A stretch of DNA of 64,000 nucleotides from JAJFJD01 sp965228425 (GTDB lineage: Bacteria > Pseudomonadota > Alphaproteobacteria > UBA8366): assembly GCA_965228425.1 (NCBI GenBank), contig OZ245815.1:5022001-5086000 (forward strand), read 5' to 3'. Below the pieces are notes generated by a model. That model was given only the letters and a program-made list of their open reading frames with translations, did no database searches and had not been told where the DNA came from. The translations under genes and the position numbers were made by a program. Position 1 is the stretch's first letter. Every line of letters begins with the position of its first letter. This document shows, one piece after another, positions 35,728-44,083 of the stretch.

Positions 35728-36690
35728 ATGGACCTGAAAGACATCACGATTCATTTCATTCATCCCGCCTATCAATTGGCGCCGCTGTTCGAGAAACGCG
35801 ACACCGGGATCAAGCATTTCCAGTCCTGGACCATGGACGAGGCCTATGCCCGCATGGGCGACGGCGACGTTATCGTCGTATCGGGCTATTGGAAGAACGA
35901 CATGCTGGAGACCGCGGACCGGCTGAAATTCATTCAGGTCTGCGGCGCGGGCTACGACCAGTTCGACCAGGACGGGATCCGGGCGAAGGGCGCACGGCTC
36001 GCTAACGCCAGCGGTGTCAACGTCAATGCGGTGAGCGATCATGCCCTGGCGCTGACACTCGGCCTGACGCGGCTGATCCACACCGGGCGCGACAATCAGA
36101 ACAAGGCGCAGTGGCGCGGCATGATTGCCGATCTCTCGCAGCGCGAAGAGGAACTGCCCGGCAAGACCATGCTGATCTACGGTCTCGGCAAGATCGGCGG
36201 CCGCACCGCCAAACTCGCCAAGGCCTTCGACATGGAGGTCATCGGCCTGAAGCGCGACACCGCGACCCCGGTCGAGCATGTCGACGAGCTGCACCCCTCC
36301 GGCGATCTGCTGCTGCACCTGCCGCGCGCCGACGTGGTCGTGCTGACCTGCCCGCTGACGCCGGAAACGCAAAACGTCATCGACGCGAAGGCGTTCGCCG
36401 CGATGAAGCCGTCCGCCTATCTCATCAACGTGGCGCGCGGCGGTTGCGTCGATCAGGATGCTCTGATCCAGGCACTTCAGGACAAGCTGATCGCCGGCGC
36501 CGGAATCGACGTGACCGTCCCGGAACCGCTGGAGACGGACTCGCCGTTGTGGGGGTTCGAGAATGTCATCCTGACGCCGCACACCGGCGGCGAGACCCGT
36601 CAATACGAGGACAATGTGATCGATATCCTGCTCGAGAACCTCAACCGCTTGGCGCGCGGCGACGAACCGTTGCACAACCAGGTCGTCTGA
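35728..36690 (+). CDS. D-2-hydroxyacid dehydrogenase (NAD-dependent)
   Basis: 320 residues of the D-isomer 2-hydroxyacid dehydrogenase superfamily. NAD motif YGLGKIGG (151-158), then catalytic R237 (NVARGG), E266 (TVPEP) and H285 (TPHTGG). The GAGID pattern with Glu/His is complete, so it should be active, interconverting a 2-keto and a 2-hydroxy acid. The specific acid is unknown. The next gene, an FAD-dependent dehydrogenase, starts 13 bases later on the same strand, so they are probably one transcript acting on related oxygenated acids. Confidence 0.92.
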   Translation: MDLKDITIHFIHPAYQLAPLFEKRDTGIKHFQSWTMDEAYARMGDGDVIVVSGYWKNDMLETADRLKFIQVCGAGYDQFDQDGIRAKGARLANASGVNVNAVSDHALALTLGLTRLIHTGRDNQNKAQWRGMIADLSQREEELPGKTMLIYGLGKIGGRTAKLAKAFDMEVIGLKRDTATPVEHVDELHPSGDLLLHLPRADVVVLTCPLTPETQNVIDAKAFAAMKPSAYLINVARGGCVDQDALIQALQDKLIAGAGIDVTVPEPLETDSPLWGFENVILTPHTGGETRQYEDNVIDILLENLNRLARGDEPLHNQVV

Positions 36691-36703
36691 ACGAACACGA
36701 GCC

Positions 36704-38323
36704 ATGCCGGTAGACCGTCATCAGGTCGACGTGATCGTCGTCGGGACCGGCGCCGCCGGGTTGAGCGCGGCGCTGGCCGCCCGCGTATCGGGCGCCAGCG
36801 TGCTGGTGGTGGAGAAGTCGGCCATGGCCGGCGGAACGACCGCGATGTCCGGCGGCTGCATCTGGATCCCCGGCCATCACTACATGGCCGACCTGGGCGT
36901 GAGCGATTCGCGGGACGCCGCCTTGGAGTATATCCGCGCGGTCTCGCCCGACGGCTGGCACAATCTGGAGGAGCCGCTCTGGGCCGCCTTCGTCGACCGC
37001 GCGCCGGAAATGCTGAAATTCGTCGAAGAACACAGCCCGGCGCGGTTCAAGCCCAACCGCGACCCGGACCCTTATGCCGAAGCGCCGGGCGGGCTGGAAT
37101 TCGGGCGCAACGTCTCGCCCCGGCCGATCCGCATCGGAATCCTGGGTCCGTGGCGCGACCGTATCCGGCCGCGCACCCTGTCGGTCGAATTGAGCTACGA
37201 CGAGATCGTCGATACGCATTTCTACGCTAATCCGAAGAAAGGGATGATGCGCTTCTTCCCGCGCCTGTTGTGGCGGCATCTGCGCGGCATGCGCACGCGC
37301 GGCAATGCGCTGACCATCGGTTTGTTGAAGGGCTGCCTCGACAAGGGCGTCGACGTCTGGCTCGAAAGTGCCGCCAAACAGCTCATCACCGAAGATCGCC
37401 GGGTGACCGGACTGGAACTGGAGCGCAATGGTACGACGGTGACTGTCGAAGCGGCGAAGGGCGTGATTCTCGCCAGCGGCGGCTTCGAATGGAATGCCGA
37501 GATGATGGCCGAGCATTTTCCCGGCCCGGTCGAATGGACCGCCAGCCCGTCGACCAATACCGGCGACGGTCAGCGCATGGCGGCCGATGTCGGCGCGCAT
37601 CTCGACCGCATGGACCAGGCGCTGATCATGGGCACCACGCCGGTGACCTATGAAGGCCGGCTGCAGGGGCAACCCGCCGCCGACTACTTCCTGCCGCATT
37701 CGATGATCGTGAACCGGCACGGCAAGCGTTTCGTCAACGAGAAGCAGATGAATGTCGGCCTCGCCTTCGCCGAGCGCGATCCGGATACCGGCGAACCGTT
37801 GCACTTGCCCGCCTGGCGCATCTACGACAGCCAGTTCGCCGAGAAATATCCACATGCCCTGCCGAAAGCGTCGGTGCCCGGCAATCGTTTCGAAGCGGGC
37901 ACACTCGCGGACCTGGCGCGGCAAATCGACGTGGACCCGGACGGTCTGGCCGATACGGCGGCGCGATTCAGCACCTTCGCGCGCGCCGGAAAGGACGACG
38001 ATTTCGGCCGCGGCAGCACGGCCTGGGACCGCAACCGCGGCGGCGACCCGACACACGAACCGAGTCCCACGCTGGGAACGATCGAAAAGCCGCCTTTCTA
38101 CGCCATGCCGTTCAAGGCGAGTTTCCTCGGCACCAAGGGCGGGGCGCGCACCAACGAGCGCGCGGAAGTGCTGCGCCCCGACGGCACATCGATTCCCGGC
38201 CTGTACGCCGCCGGCAACGTGATGGCGAATGCCTTCGGATCGAAAGGGGTCGGGGCCGGCACGACGCTCGGGCCGTGCCTGACCTGGGGTTACATCGCGG
38301 GCATGAGTGCCGCCGAAGCCTAG
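36704..38323 (+). CDS. FAD-dependent dehydrogenase (fumarate reductase/KstD-like flavoprotein)
   Basis: 539 residues. The FAD Rossmann motif VIVVGTGAAGLSAALAAR is at about 10-27, followed by VVEKSAMAGGTTAMSGG (flavin phosphate and ring contact). The C-terminal AGNVMANAFGSKGVGAGTTLG block also binds FAD. The family covers fumarate reductases, 3-ketosteroid delta-dehydrogenases and tricarballylate dehydrogenase. The substrate is unclear, and key arginines could not be placed by eye. Overlap of 13 bases spacing with the hydroxyacid dehydrogenase suggests co-expression. Confidence 0.9.
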   Translation: MPVDRHQVDVIVVGTGAAGLSAALAARVSGASVLVVEKSAMAGGTTAMSGGCIWIPGHHYMADLGVSDSRDAALEYIRAVSPDGWHNLEEPLWAAFVDRAPEMLKFVEEHSPARFKPNRDPDPYAEAPGGLEFGRNVSPRPIRIGILGPWRDRIRPRTLSVELSYDEIVDTHFYANPKKGMMRFFPRLLWRHLRGMRTRGNALTIGLLKGCLDKGVDVWLESAAKQLITEDRRVTGLELERNGTTVTVEAAKGVILASGGFEWNAEMMAEHFPGPVEWTASPSTNTGDGQRMAADVGAHLDRMDQALIMGTTPVTYEGRLQGQPAADYFLPHSMIVNRHGKRFVNEKQMNVGLAFAERDPDTGEPLHLPAWRIYDSQFAEKYPHALPKASVPGNRFEAGTLADLARQIDVDPDGLADTAARFSTFARAGKDDDFGRGSTAWDRNRGGDPTHEPSPTLGTIEKPPFYAMPFKASFLGTKGGARTNERAEVLRPDGTSIPGLYAAGNVMANAFGSKGVGAGTTLGPCLTWGYIAGMSAAEA

Positions 38324-38326
38324 CGC

Positions 38327-38542
38327 CTAGACGTCGTCCTTGGTCCAACCGTCGCCGCCACAGCGGACGCAGCGCACTTTCTTGAACAGCTCATCCCAAT
38401 CGCCGTCGCTCGCGACATAGTCGAGCACACAGCGCAACGCCTTAGATTTGTCTTCGAGGCTGTATTTCTCCGCGGCATAGACCAACATGTCTTCCGCGTC
38501 TTTCTGAATTTCGAACGTCACCGAGATCTTGTCGCCTGCCAT
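38327..38542 (-). CDS. Small conserved protein of 71 residues with a CxxC
   Basis: Begins MAGDKISVTFEIQKDAED, which reads like a ribbon-helix-helix or coiled helix leader. The C terminus has VRCVRCGGDGW, one CxxC pair followed by Gly, suggesting a partial zinc ribbon that would need to dimerise. The stop lies three bases from that of the convergent FAD gene. I do not recognise a named family; it resembles hypothetical proteins of alphaproteobacteria. A DNA- or nucleic-acid-binding role is a guess. Confidence 0.7.
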   Translation of the reverse strand: MAGDKISVTFEIQKDAEDMLVYAAEKYSLEDKSKALRCVLDYVASDGDWDELFKKVRCVRCGGDGWTKDDV

Positions 38543-38663
38543 GAATAGTGCCTTCTTGATTTGTCTGACGGTTGGAACGGATTGGGCGCTAGCCTAGCAC
38601 AACATCCCCGGATTGCCGCAGACCGCGATACCGTATGGTTCGGAAAGCGATGTCGGAAAGACG

Positions 38664-39041
38664 CTAATTCGCGTCCAACGCCGCCAGCAGCAGCACCGCA
38701 TGACTCTGCTCGAATTCTTTCGTGGCGAACAGCAGCGTCACCACCTCATGCTCCTGTCCCTTTGCTTGAAGCATCTCGAACGCCGCCGCCCGATCCGGGT
38801 CCTTCAACTCTTCGCGATACCGGCCGGCGAAGTCCTGCCAGCGCGCCGCATCGTGACCGAACCACTTGCGCAACTCGGTCGAGGGCGCGATCTCCTTCAG
38901 CCACAGATCAACCGCCGCCGCATCCTTCGACACGCCGCGCGGCCAAAGCCGGTCGATCAGCACCCGATACCCATCTTCGGACGCCGCCGGCTCGTAAACC
39001 CGTTTGGCTTTAAACATCGTGATCCCCGTGACATTCGACAT
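38664..39041 (-). CDS. DUF488-family protein
   Basis: 125 residues. The DUF488 hallmarks are KAKRVYEP near the start, RVLIDRLWPRGVSKD (about 24-38) and WFGHDAARWQDFAGRYREEL in the middle. Members are small cytoplasmic proteins of unknown role, some with links to stress or heme. It is divergent from the AraC gene, 40 bases apart, so they could share a promoter region. Nothing more specific can be said. Confidence 0.9.
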   Translation of the reverse strand: MSNVTGITMFKAKRVYEPAASEDGYRVLIDRLWPRGVSKDAAAVDLWLKEIAPSTELRKWFGHDAARWQDFAGRYREELKDPDRAAAFEMLQAKGQEHEVVTLLFATKEFEQSHAVLLLAALDAN

Positions 39042-39081
39042 GTAGGCCCTAGATATTTATCTCATCGTCCCGAAACAAGCG

Positions 39082-40023
39082 ATGGACTGCAATATGGATG
39101 TGCTGAGCGATATTCTCGATACGCTGCAACTGCGCGGCACGCTGTATTTCCGAACCGCCTTCACGTCTCCGTGGTCGGTCGCGGTACCGGCCTATGGCCG
39201 GTCGGCCCGATTCCATTTGGCGGTTCAGGGACACTGCCATATCTGCATCGGCGATGAGCACGACGTGGTGCTGGAGCCCGGCGACATGATCATCATTCCC
39301 AACGGCGCGGCGCATGTCCTATGCGAGACGCCGGACGTGAAACCCGCAGAGTTGGAAGATGTGTTGCAGCAGGCCGGCTACACGGGAGACGGGGTGCTGG
39401 TCTACGGCGGTGACGCCGCGCCGGATGCCGATACCAAACTGATCTGCGGCCATCTGAATTTTGCGGAGTCGGTCGATCATCCGCTGCTGCGCGCACTGCC
39501 GCCCTACCTGCTGGTCAGCGCCGAATTGCGCGCCCGGGCGCCCTTGCTCGACGAGTTGATGCGATTGATCACCCGGCAGATGTTCGCCGAGGCGCCCGGA
39601 ACGAAGGCATCGGTCATCCGGCTGACCGAAGCACTGTTCATCGAGGTCGTCCGGACCTGCGCCGATCAGGACGACACGTTGCGCGGTATCATCGAGGCGA
39701 TGAGCGATCCCCGGATCGGCCGCGCGCTCGGCCTAATGCATCATCGACTCACCGAGGACTGGACGCTCGCATCGATCGCCCGCGAGGTCGGCATGTCGCG
39801 CAGCCGTTTCGCCGACGCCTTTCAGTCGATGCTCGGCTGCACCCCGATGGGCTACCTGTCGGACCTGCGGCTGCAGAAAGCGATGACACTGCTCGCCGAC
39901 ACGACGGAGCCCGTTCAGTCCGTCGCGGCACAGGTCGGCTACCAATCGCCCGCCGCCTTCTCGCGCGCTTTCTCCAACCGCTACGGCCAAAGTCCACGCG
40001 ACGTGCGCCGCACCGCCGCCTGA
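39082..40023 (+). CDS. AraC-family transcriptional regulator with an N-terminal cupin domain
   Basis: 313 residues. Residues 1-120 form a cupin_6-like sensor (GRSARFHLAVQGHCHI, EPGDMIIIPNGAAH), and two helix-turn-helix units lie at about 215-310: WTLASIAREVGMSRSRFADA and VQSVAAQVGYQSPAAFSRAF, ending in YGQSPRDVRR. Many such regulators repress or activate a neighbouring oxidative gene in response to a small molecule. The nearest targets are the divergent DUF488 gene and the exported YHS protein gene 141 bases downstream. Confidence 0.92.
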   Translation: MDCNMDVLSDILDTLQLRGTLYFRTAFTSPWSVAVPAYGRSARFHLAVQGHCHICIGDEHDVVLEPGDMIIIPNGAAHVLCETPDVKPAELEDVLQQAGYTGDGVLVYGGDAAPDADTKLICGHLNFAESVDHPLLRALPPYLLVSAELRARAPLLDELMRLITRQMFAEAPGTKASVIRLTEALFIEVVRTCADQDDTLRGIIEAMSDPRIGRALGLMHHRLTEDWTLASIAREVGMSRSRFADAFQSMLGCTPMGYLSDLRLQKAMTLLADTTEPVQSVAAQVGYQSPAAFSRAFSNRYGQSPRDVRRTAA

Positions 40024-40164
40024 TTCTTTGCAGATCGTCCCGAATGATTTGCACGACGTGCGTATAATTGGATGATTTATTGTTAATTCCTCCTGCCTTC
40101 CCAAATCCTCTCGTGTCGGCGCCACGGTGCCGCATCGATTTGAAACCCTATTTGGAGAAGACAG

Positions 40165-40653
40165 ATGAGCCTTATCAAAACCACCCTCGCCGCGTTCGCC
40201 GTGGCATCCCTGCTGGGCGTTGCCGCCCCGGCGCAGGCCGTCGACGAGATCAACGCCGTTCCGGGCCTGTCGATTGTCGGCAAGCCGCTCGCCTTGCATG
40301 GTTACGACCCGGTCGCCTATTTCACCGTCGGCAAACCGACACGCGGCTCGGATAAGATCGTCGCCGTGCATGACGGCGTCGCCTACCGCTTCGCCAGCGC
40401 GGCGCACAAGACCGCGTTCGAAAAGGACCCGGCGAAATACCTGCCGGCATATGGCGGATTCTGCGCCTTCGGCGTTTCGGTCGGCAAGAAGTTCGACGGC
40501 GACCCGAACCTCTGGAAGATCGAGGACGGCAAGCTGTACCTGAACCTCAACGAAGAGATCTACGCCACCTTCCTGAAGGATCTGGACGGCAACATCGAGA
40601 AAGCCGAGAAGAACTGGACGAAGATCGAGCACACGGCCGCGACGGCCCTGTAA
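40165..40653 (+). CDS. Exported YHS-domain protein
   Basis: 162 residues with a signal peptide (about 1-24, AQA site). The YHS domain follows: LHGYDPVAYFTVGKPTRGS, where the Tyr-His-Ser-like core is HGYDPVAYF, then FASAAHKTAFEKDPAKYLPAYGGFC. Periplasmic YHS proteins often bind metal or partner with redox enzymes and copper exporters. The unit ends in a basic helix. It converges on the isochorismatase-fold gene and is followed by a hairpin reaching into that gene. Confidence 0.87.
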   Translation: MSLIKTTLAAFAVASLLGVAAPAQAVDEINAVPGLSIVGKPLALHGYDPVAYFTVGKPTRGSDKIVAVHDGVAYRFASAAHKTAFEKDPAKYLPAYGGFCAFGVSVGKKFDGDPNLWKIEDGKLYLNLNEEIYATFLKDLDGNIEKAEKNWTKIEHTAATAL

Positions 40654-40665
40654 GACGATTCTCGA

Positions 40666-41346
40666 CTAAGACTTGCCACCGTAATGCCGTTCCAGATCGG
40701 CCGTTACGGTGGCAAGGCTTTCCACATCCGCGTATTTCATATCCATGTCGAACAGGTTGGCGCGATGCGCCATGGCGCTGCGGTCGCCACAGGCCTCCTC
40801 GACCACGATTACCCGGAAATTGTGGGAAAAAGCGTCGGCCACCGCGTGGCGCACGCAGCCGCTGGTCGACACGCCGCACACCACCACCGTGTCCACGTCG
40901 TCGTAGCGCATGAAGGATTCCAGCGGCGTCTCGAAGAAGGGCGACGGCTTGTTCTTGTCGATGACGATGTCCTGCTCCACCGGAGCGTAGGAGTCGGGCC
41001 ATTCGTCCGCCGCCGGATCGTCGGTGTATTGAAACTCGCCCGAGGTCCCGAGCTTCAAATTCCAAATACCGCGCCGCGTGGGATGGGACCGGTTGTCCCG
41101 CCGGCTGTAGTAGATCGGCAGCGACAACCGCCGGAATACCGCCGTGAGTTCGGTGAGCGCGGCGATCAGCGCCGGGTCTTCCGCCCCGCAGAGCGGATAA
41201 CTCGGATCGACGAACATGAGTGTCGTATCCACATTCAACAGCGCAGCCCGCCGCCCATATCCGATGGCGTTGCCGAAGGCGGCCTTGCGGTAGGTTTCCA
41301 ATTCCTCGGGCGGCAGGTAGTTCGCCCATTTATCGATCTTGCTCAC
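40666..41346 (-). CDS. Isochorismatase-fold hydrolase (cysteine hydrolase / N-carbamoyl amidase-like)
   Basis: 226 residues from GTG 41346, preceded by AGGGAG. The triad is complete: D40 (LNVDTT), K133 (KNKPSPF) and C164 (GVSTSGC). The family hydrolyses N-carbamoylsarcosine, ureidoacrylate, nicotinamide or maleamate; the neighbouring M20 carbamoylase gene 11 bases upstream makes a carbamoyl or ureide substrate most plausible. The gene is the last of a leftward pair. A 13-base perfect inverted repeat overlaps its final codons. Confidence 0.9.
   Translation of the reverse strand: MSKIDKWANYLPPEELETYRKAAFGNAIGYGRRAALLNVDTTLMFVDPSYPLCGAEDPALIAALTELTAVFRRLSLPIYYSRRDNRSHPTRRGIWNLKLGTSGEFQYTDDPAADEWPDSYAPVEQDIVIDKNKPSPFFETPLESFMRYDDVDTVVVCGVSTSGCVRHAVADAFSHNFRVIVVEEACGDRSAMAHRANLFDMDMKYADVESLATVTADLERHYGGKS
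40672..40716. terminator. Long hairpin spanning the end of the isochorismatase gene and the YHS gene's 3' side
   Basis: CTTGCCACCGTAA (40672-40684) and TTACGGTGGCAAG (40704-40716) are perfect complements with a 19-base loop that can itself pair (GCCG with CGGC). It lies just after the YHS stop on the plus strand and inside the last 17 codons of the minus-strand gene. Confidence 0.65.
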
Positions 41347-41357
41347 CGGGGCTCCCT

Positions 41358-42605
41358 TCAATCGCCGTTGGCGAGGTCGAACATCGTGTCCGAAATCACC
41401 TGGGTCCCGGCCGCGATATCCTCGGGCCGCGCGTTTTCCGCTTCGTTGTGGCTGATGCCGCCTTCGCAAGGCACGAATACCATGCCGCTGGGACAAAGAC
41501 CGGCCATGTGGCGGGCGTCATGCCCCGCGCCCGAGAAGATGTGCCGCCAAGCATAGCCGCGCGCCTCGGCGCTACGGATGATCGCCGCGGGCACCGTCTC
41601 GCCGAATTCCACCGTTTCGGAGCGATTCGCCTCGCTGACCTGCACGTCACAGCGTTTGGCCGCCGCCCGCGCGGCCGGCTCGAGCCGGTCGCCCAGATCG
41701 GCGAGCAGGCCGTTGTCCGGATGGCGGAAATCAACGAGAAACTCGACCCGGCCCGGCACCACCGAGCGCGCGCCGGGGAACGCCTGGAACCGGCCGATGG
41801 TGAACCGTACCTCGTCCGCCTCGTCGTGGAAGATTTCATGCAGGCTGTTGACGACGGCGACCGCATCGACAAGCGCATCGCGCCGCCCGGACCGCGGCAT
41901 GGTGCCCGCATGCGCTTCCTCGCCGATCACCTCCACGGTGAACTTGCGCGACCCCTGGATGCCGGTCACGACGCCGATGGGGATGCCTTCCGCTTCCAGG
42001 ATCGGGCCTTGCTCGATATGCGCTTCGACGAAGGCATGGTACGGCGCACCGAAGTCACGATGCGCGACGTCCGGCAACGCATTCCGTAAGGCGGCGATTG
42101 ATTCCGCCATCGTCTCACCGTCGCGGTCGACCCCGGCCAGCAGCGGCGCGAGCTCCGCGTTGCCGACATAGACCGCCGAGCCCATCGAACTCGGTACGAA
42201 CCGGGCGCCTTCCTCGTTATTCCAGATCACCGCCTCGACACCGCGGCGCGGCTGCGCGCCGGCATCCACCATCGCCTCCAACGCCTCGAAGGCGGCAAGC
42301 ACGCCGAAGATGCCGTCGAACCGCCCGCCGGTCGGTTGCGTGTCGCTGTGCGATCCGCTGGCCACCGGCGGCAGATCGGGCTCGGACCCGACCAGCCGGT
42401 AGAAGGTGTTGCCGTAGTCGTCGAGCGACACTTCGAAACCGCGCTCCAACGCGACCTCGGTCAGCCGGCGATGCACCTCGATATCTTCCGGCGTCAGCGT
42501 GGTACGGTTCACCCCGCCCTTCGGCGTCGCGCCAAGCTCGGCGTATTCCATGTGCCGCCGCCACACCCGGTCGGCATCGATCGTCGGTGCGCTTGTGTCG
42601 TTCAT
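41358..42605 (-). CDS. M20-family amidohydrolase (N-carbamoyl-L-amino acid hydrolase / allantoate amidohydrolase type)
   Basis: 415 residues from ATG 42605 (GGGAG eight bases before). Zinc-site blocks in order: GSHSDTQPTGGRFDG, NNEEGARF, HIEQGPIL and GISHNEAE near the end. These are the marks of the dizinc carbamoylase group, which includes beta-ureidopropionase, N-carbamoyl-amino acid hydrolase and allantoate amidohydrolase. It would release ammonia and carbon dioxide from an N-carbamoyl compound. It is tightly followed by the isochorismatase-fold gene, so the two probably act in sequence. Confidence 0.9.
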   Translation of the reverse strand: MNDTSAPTIDADRVWRRHMEYAELGATPKGGVNRTTLTPEDIEVHRRLTEVALERGFEVSLDDYGNTFYRLVGSEPDLPPVASGSHSDTQPTGGRFDGIFGVLAAFEALEAMVDAGAQPRRGVEAVIWNNEEGARFVPSSMGSAVYVGNAELAPLLAGVDRDGETMAESIAALRNALPDVAHRDFGAPYHAFVEAHIEQGPILEAEGIPIGVVTGIQGSRKFTVEVIGEEAHAGTMPRSGRRDALVDAVAVVNSLHEIFHDEADEVRFTIGRFQAFPGARSVVPGRVEFLVDFRHPDNGLLADLGDRLEPAARAAAKRCDVQVSEANRSETVEFGETVPAAIIRSAEARGYAWRHIFSGAGHDARHMAGLCPSGMVFVPCEGGISHNEAENARPEDIAAGTQVISDTMFDLANGD

Positions 42606-42621
42606 TTCTCATGCTCCCAAT

Positions 42622-43197
42622 TTATTTGTGTGCGGCGCGCGGTTTTGTGCCGTAGACGATCTCGACCACTTCGATCTCCTCGACGCCGCCTGGCGTCCGC
42701 ACCTTCACGACATCGCCTTCCTCGGCCTTGTGCAGCGCGCGCGCGATCGGCGAGACCCAGCTTATGTCGCCCTCGTCCTGGCGCGCCTCGTCGACGCCGA
42801 CGATCCGGACGGTGCGATCCTGCCCTTTGGAATCCTCGTAGGTCACGGTCGCACCGAAATAGACCTTGTCCAACCCGCTTTGCCGCGCGGGATCGACCAC
42901 TTCGGCTATTTCGAGCCGTTTCATCAGGAACCGCATGCGCCGATCGATCTCACGCAGCCGCTTCTTGCCGTAGATATAGTCGCCGTTCTCGGACCGGTCG
43001 CCGTTGCCGGCGGCCCAGGACACGACATCGACGATCTTCGGCCGCTCCACGCTGCTGAGCTGGTGCAATTCGTGCTCCAACCGGGCGTGGCCCTCGGGCG
43101 TGATGTAGTTCTTCGCCCCCTTGGGCAGGCTGTCCACCGCCTCGGGCAGCTCGTCCTCGTCGTCGCCGTCGCTTTCCTTGGTAAAGGCCTTGCTCAT
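42622..43197 (-). CDS. greB: Transcript cleavage factor GreB-like
   Basis: 191 residues from ATG 43197. N-terminal coiled coil with HARLEHELHQLSSVERPKIV and the signature GNGDRSENGDYIYGKKRLREIDRRMRFL, typical of GreB, which stimulates RNA cleavage by backtracked RNA polymerase. The acidic tip residues lie in this NGD segment. The C-terminal globular domain (VTYEDSKGQ to SPIARAL) contacts the polymerase. The first 30 residues add an acidic extension not found in E. coli GreB. It lies on the same strand as, and 16 bases upstream of, the carbamoylase gene. Confidence 0.92.
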   Translation of the reverse strand: MSKAFTKESDGDDEDELPEAVDSLPKGAKNYITPEGHARLEHELHQLSSVERPKIVDVVSWAAGNGDRSENGDYIYGKKRLREIDRRMRFLMKRLEIAEVVDPARQSGLDKVYFGATVTYEDSKGQDRTVRIVGVDEARQDEGDISWVSPIARALHKAEEGDVVKVRTPGGVEEIEVVEIVYGTKPRAAHK

Positions 43198-43312
43198 GGT
43201 CCGCCGCCACTTTCCCTGCGTGGTCAATGCACCCGTACAATCCAACCGTTGACCGGGCGACCCTGCCCCATATGAATGATCCGCGCGCCAACAGTCAACG
43301 GAGAGACACGCC

Positions 43313-43990
43313 ATGCATATCGGATTGATCGGCGGGATCGGCCCGGCCGCGACCGAGTTCTATTATCGCGGTCTGGTTCGGGCGCATGATGCGGCGGGCA
43401 AGCCGATGGAACTGACCATCGTGCACGCACAGGTCCGCGACCTCGTCCGGAACGTCGCAGCCGGTGCGGCCCAGGAACAAGCCGCCACGTTCCGCGCCCT
43501 GGTAGAGCGATTGGCGGCGGCCGGAGCCGAAGCCGCGGCGGTGACGTCGATGGGCGGCCATTTCTGCATCGGCGAATTGGAGGCGATTTCGCCGCTGCCG
43601 ATGATCAATGCGATCCCGGTCCTGAACGCCGAATTCGGGCGGCGCGGCTTCCGCCGGATCGGGCTGTTGGGCAACGAGACCGTCATGCGGTCGCGCCTCT
43701 ACGGCGGGATTTCCTCGGCCGAAATCGTCATCCCGGAAGGCGACGATCTTGCCGAAGCCGGTGACGCCTATACCGCGATGGCGCTCGCGGGCCGGGCAAC
43801 ACAGGAGCACCGCGACTATTTCCACACCATGGGCCAACGACTCCGCGACGAGCAAGGCGCGGACGCGATCGTCTTGGGCGGCACCGACCTGTTCCTCGCC
43901 TTCGACGGACAGGATTGCGACTACCCGCTCATCGATTGTGCGGAAATCCATATCGAGGCCCTGTTCAAAGCCTCGACCGGTGTGGCCTAG
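43313..43990 (+). CDS. Aspartate/glutamate racemase-fold protein, probably lacking the catalytic cysteines
   Basis: 225 residues of the Asp/Glu/hydantoin racemase family: IGLIGGIGPAATEFYYRGL is the first half-site. In active members, cysteines stand in CNTxH and GCTEL. Here the corresponding stretches read VTSMGGH (about 77-83) and LGGTDL (about 188-193), so both are missing; C85 is close but displaced. The protein may be an isomerase of another type, a maleate isomerase-like variant or a non-catalytic relative. It is divergent from greB and lies near the carbamoyl-hydrolase genes, which is where a hydantoin racemase would be expected. Confidence 0.8.
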   Translation: MHIGLIGGIGPAATEFYYRGLVRAHDAAGKPMELTIVHAQVRDLVRNVAAGAAQEQAATFRALVERLAAAGAEAAAVTSMGGHFCIGELEAISPLPMINAIPVLNAEFGRRGFRRIGLLGNETVMRSRLYGGISSAEIVIPEGDDLAEAGDAYTAMALAGRATQEHRDYFHTMGQRLRDEQGADAIVLGGTDLFLAFDGQDCDYPLIDCAEIHIEALFKASTGVA

Positions 43991-44083
43991 TCCCTTCGTC
44001 CAGGTCATGATGCAGCTTGAAAATTCGTATTCGCGTGGCGAAACTGGCGCAATACACATAATTTCGACGCCCGAGTCAGGCTC

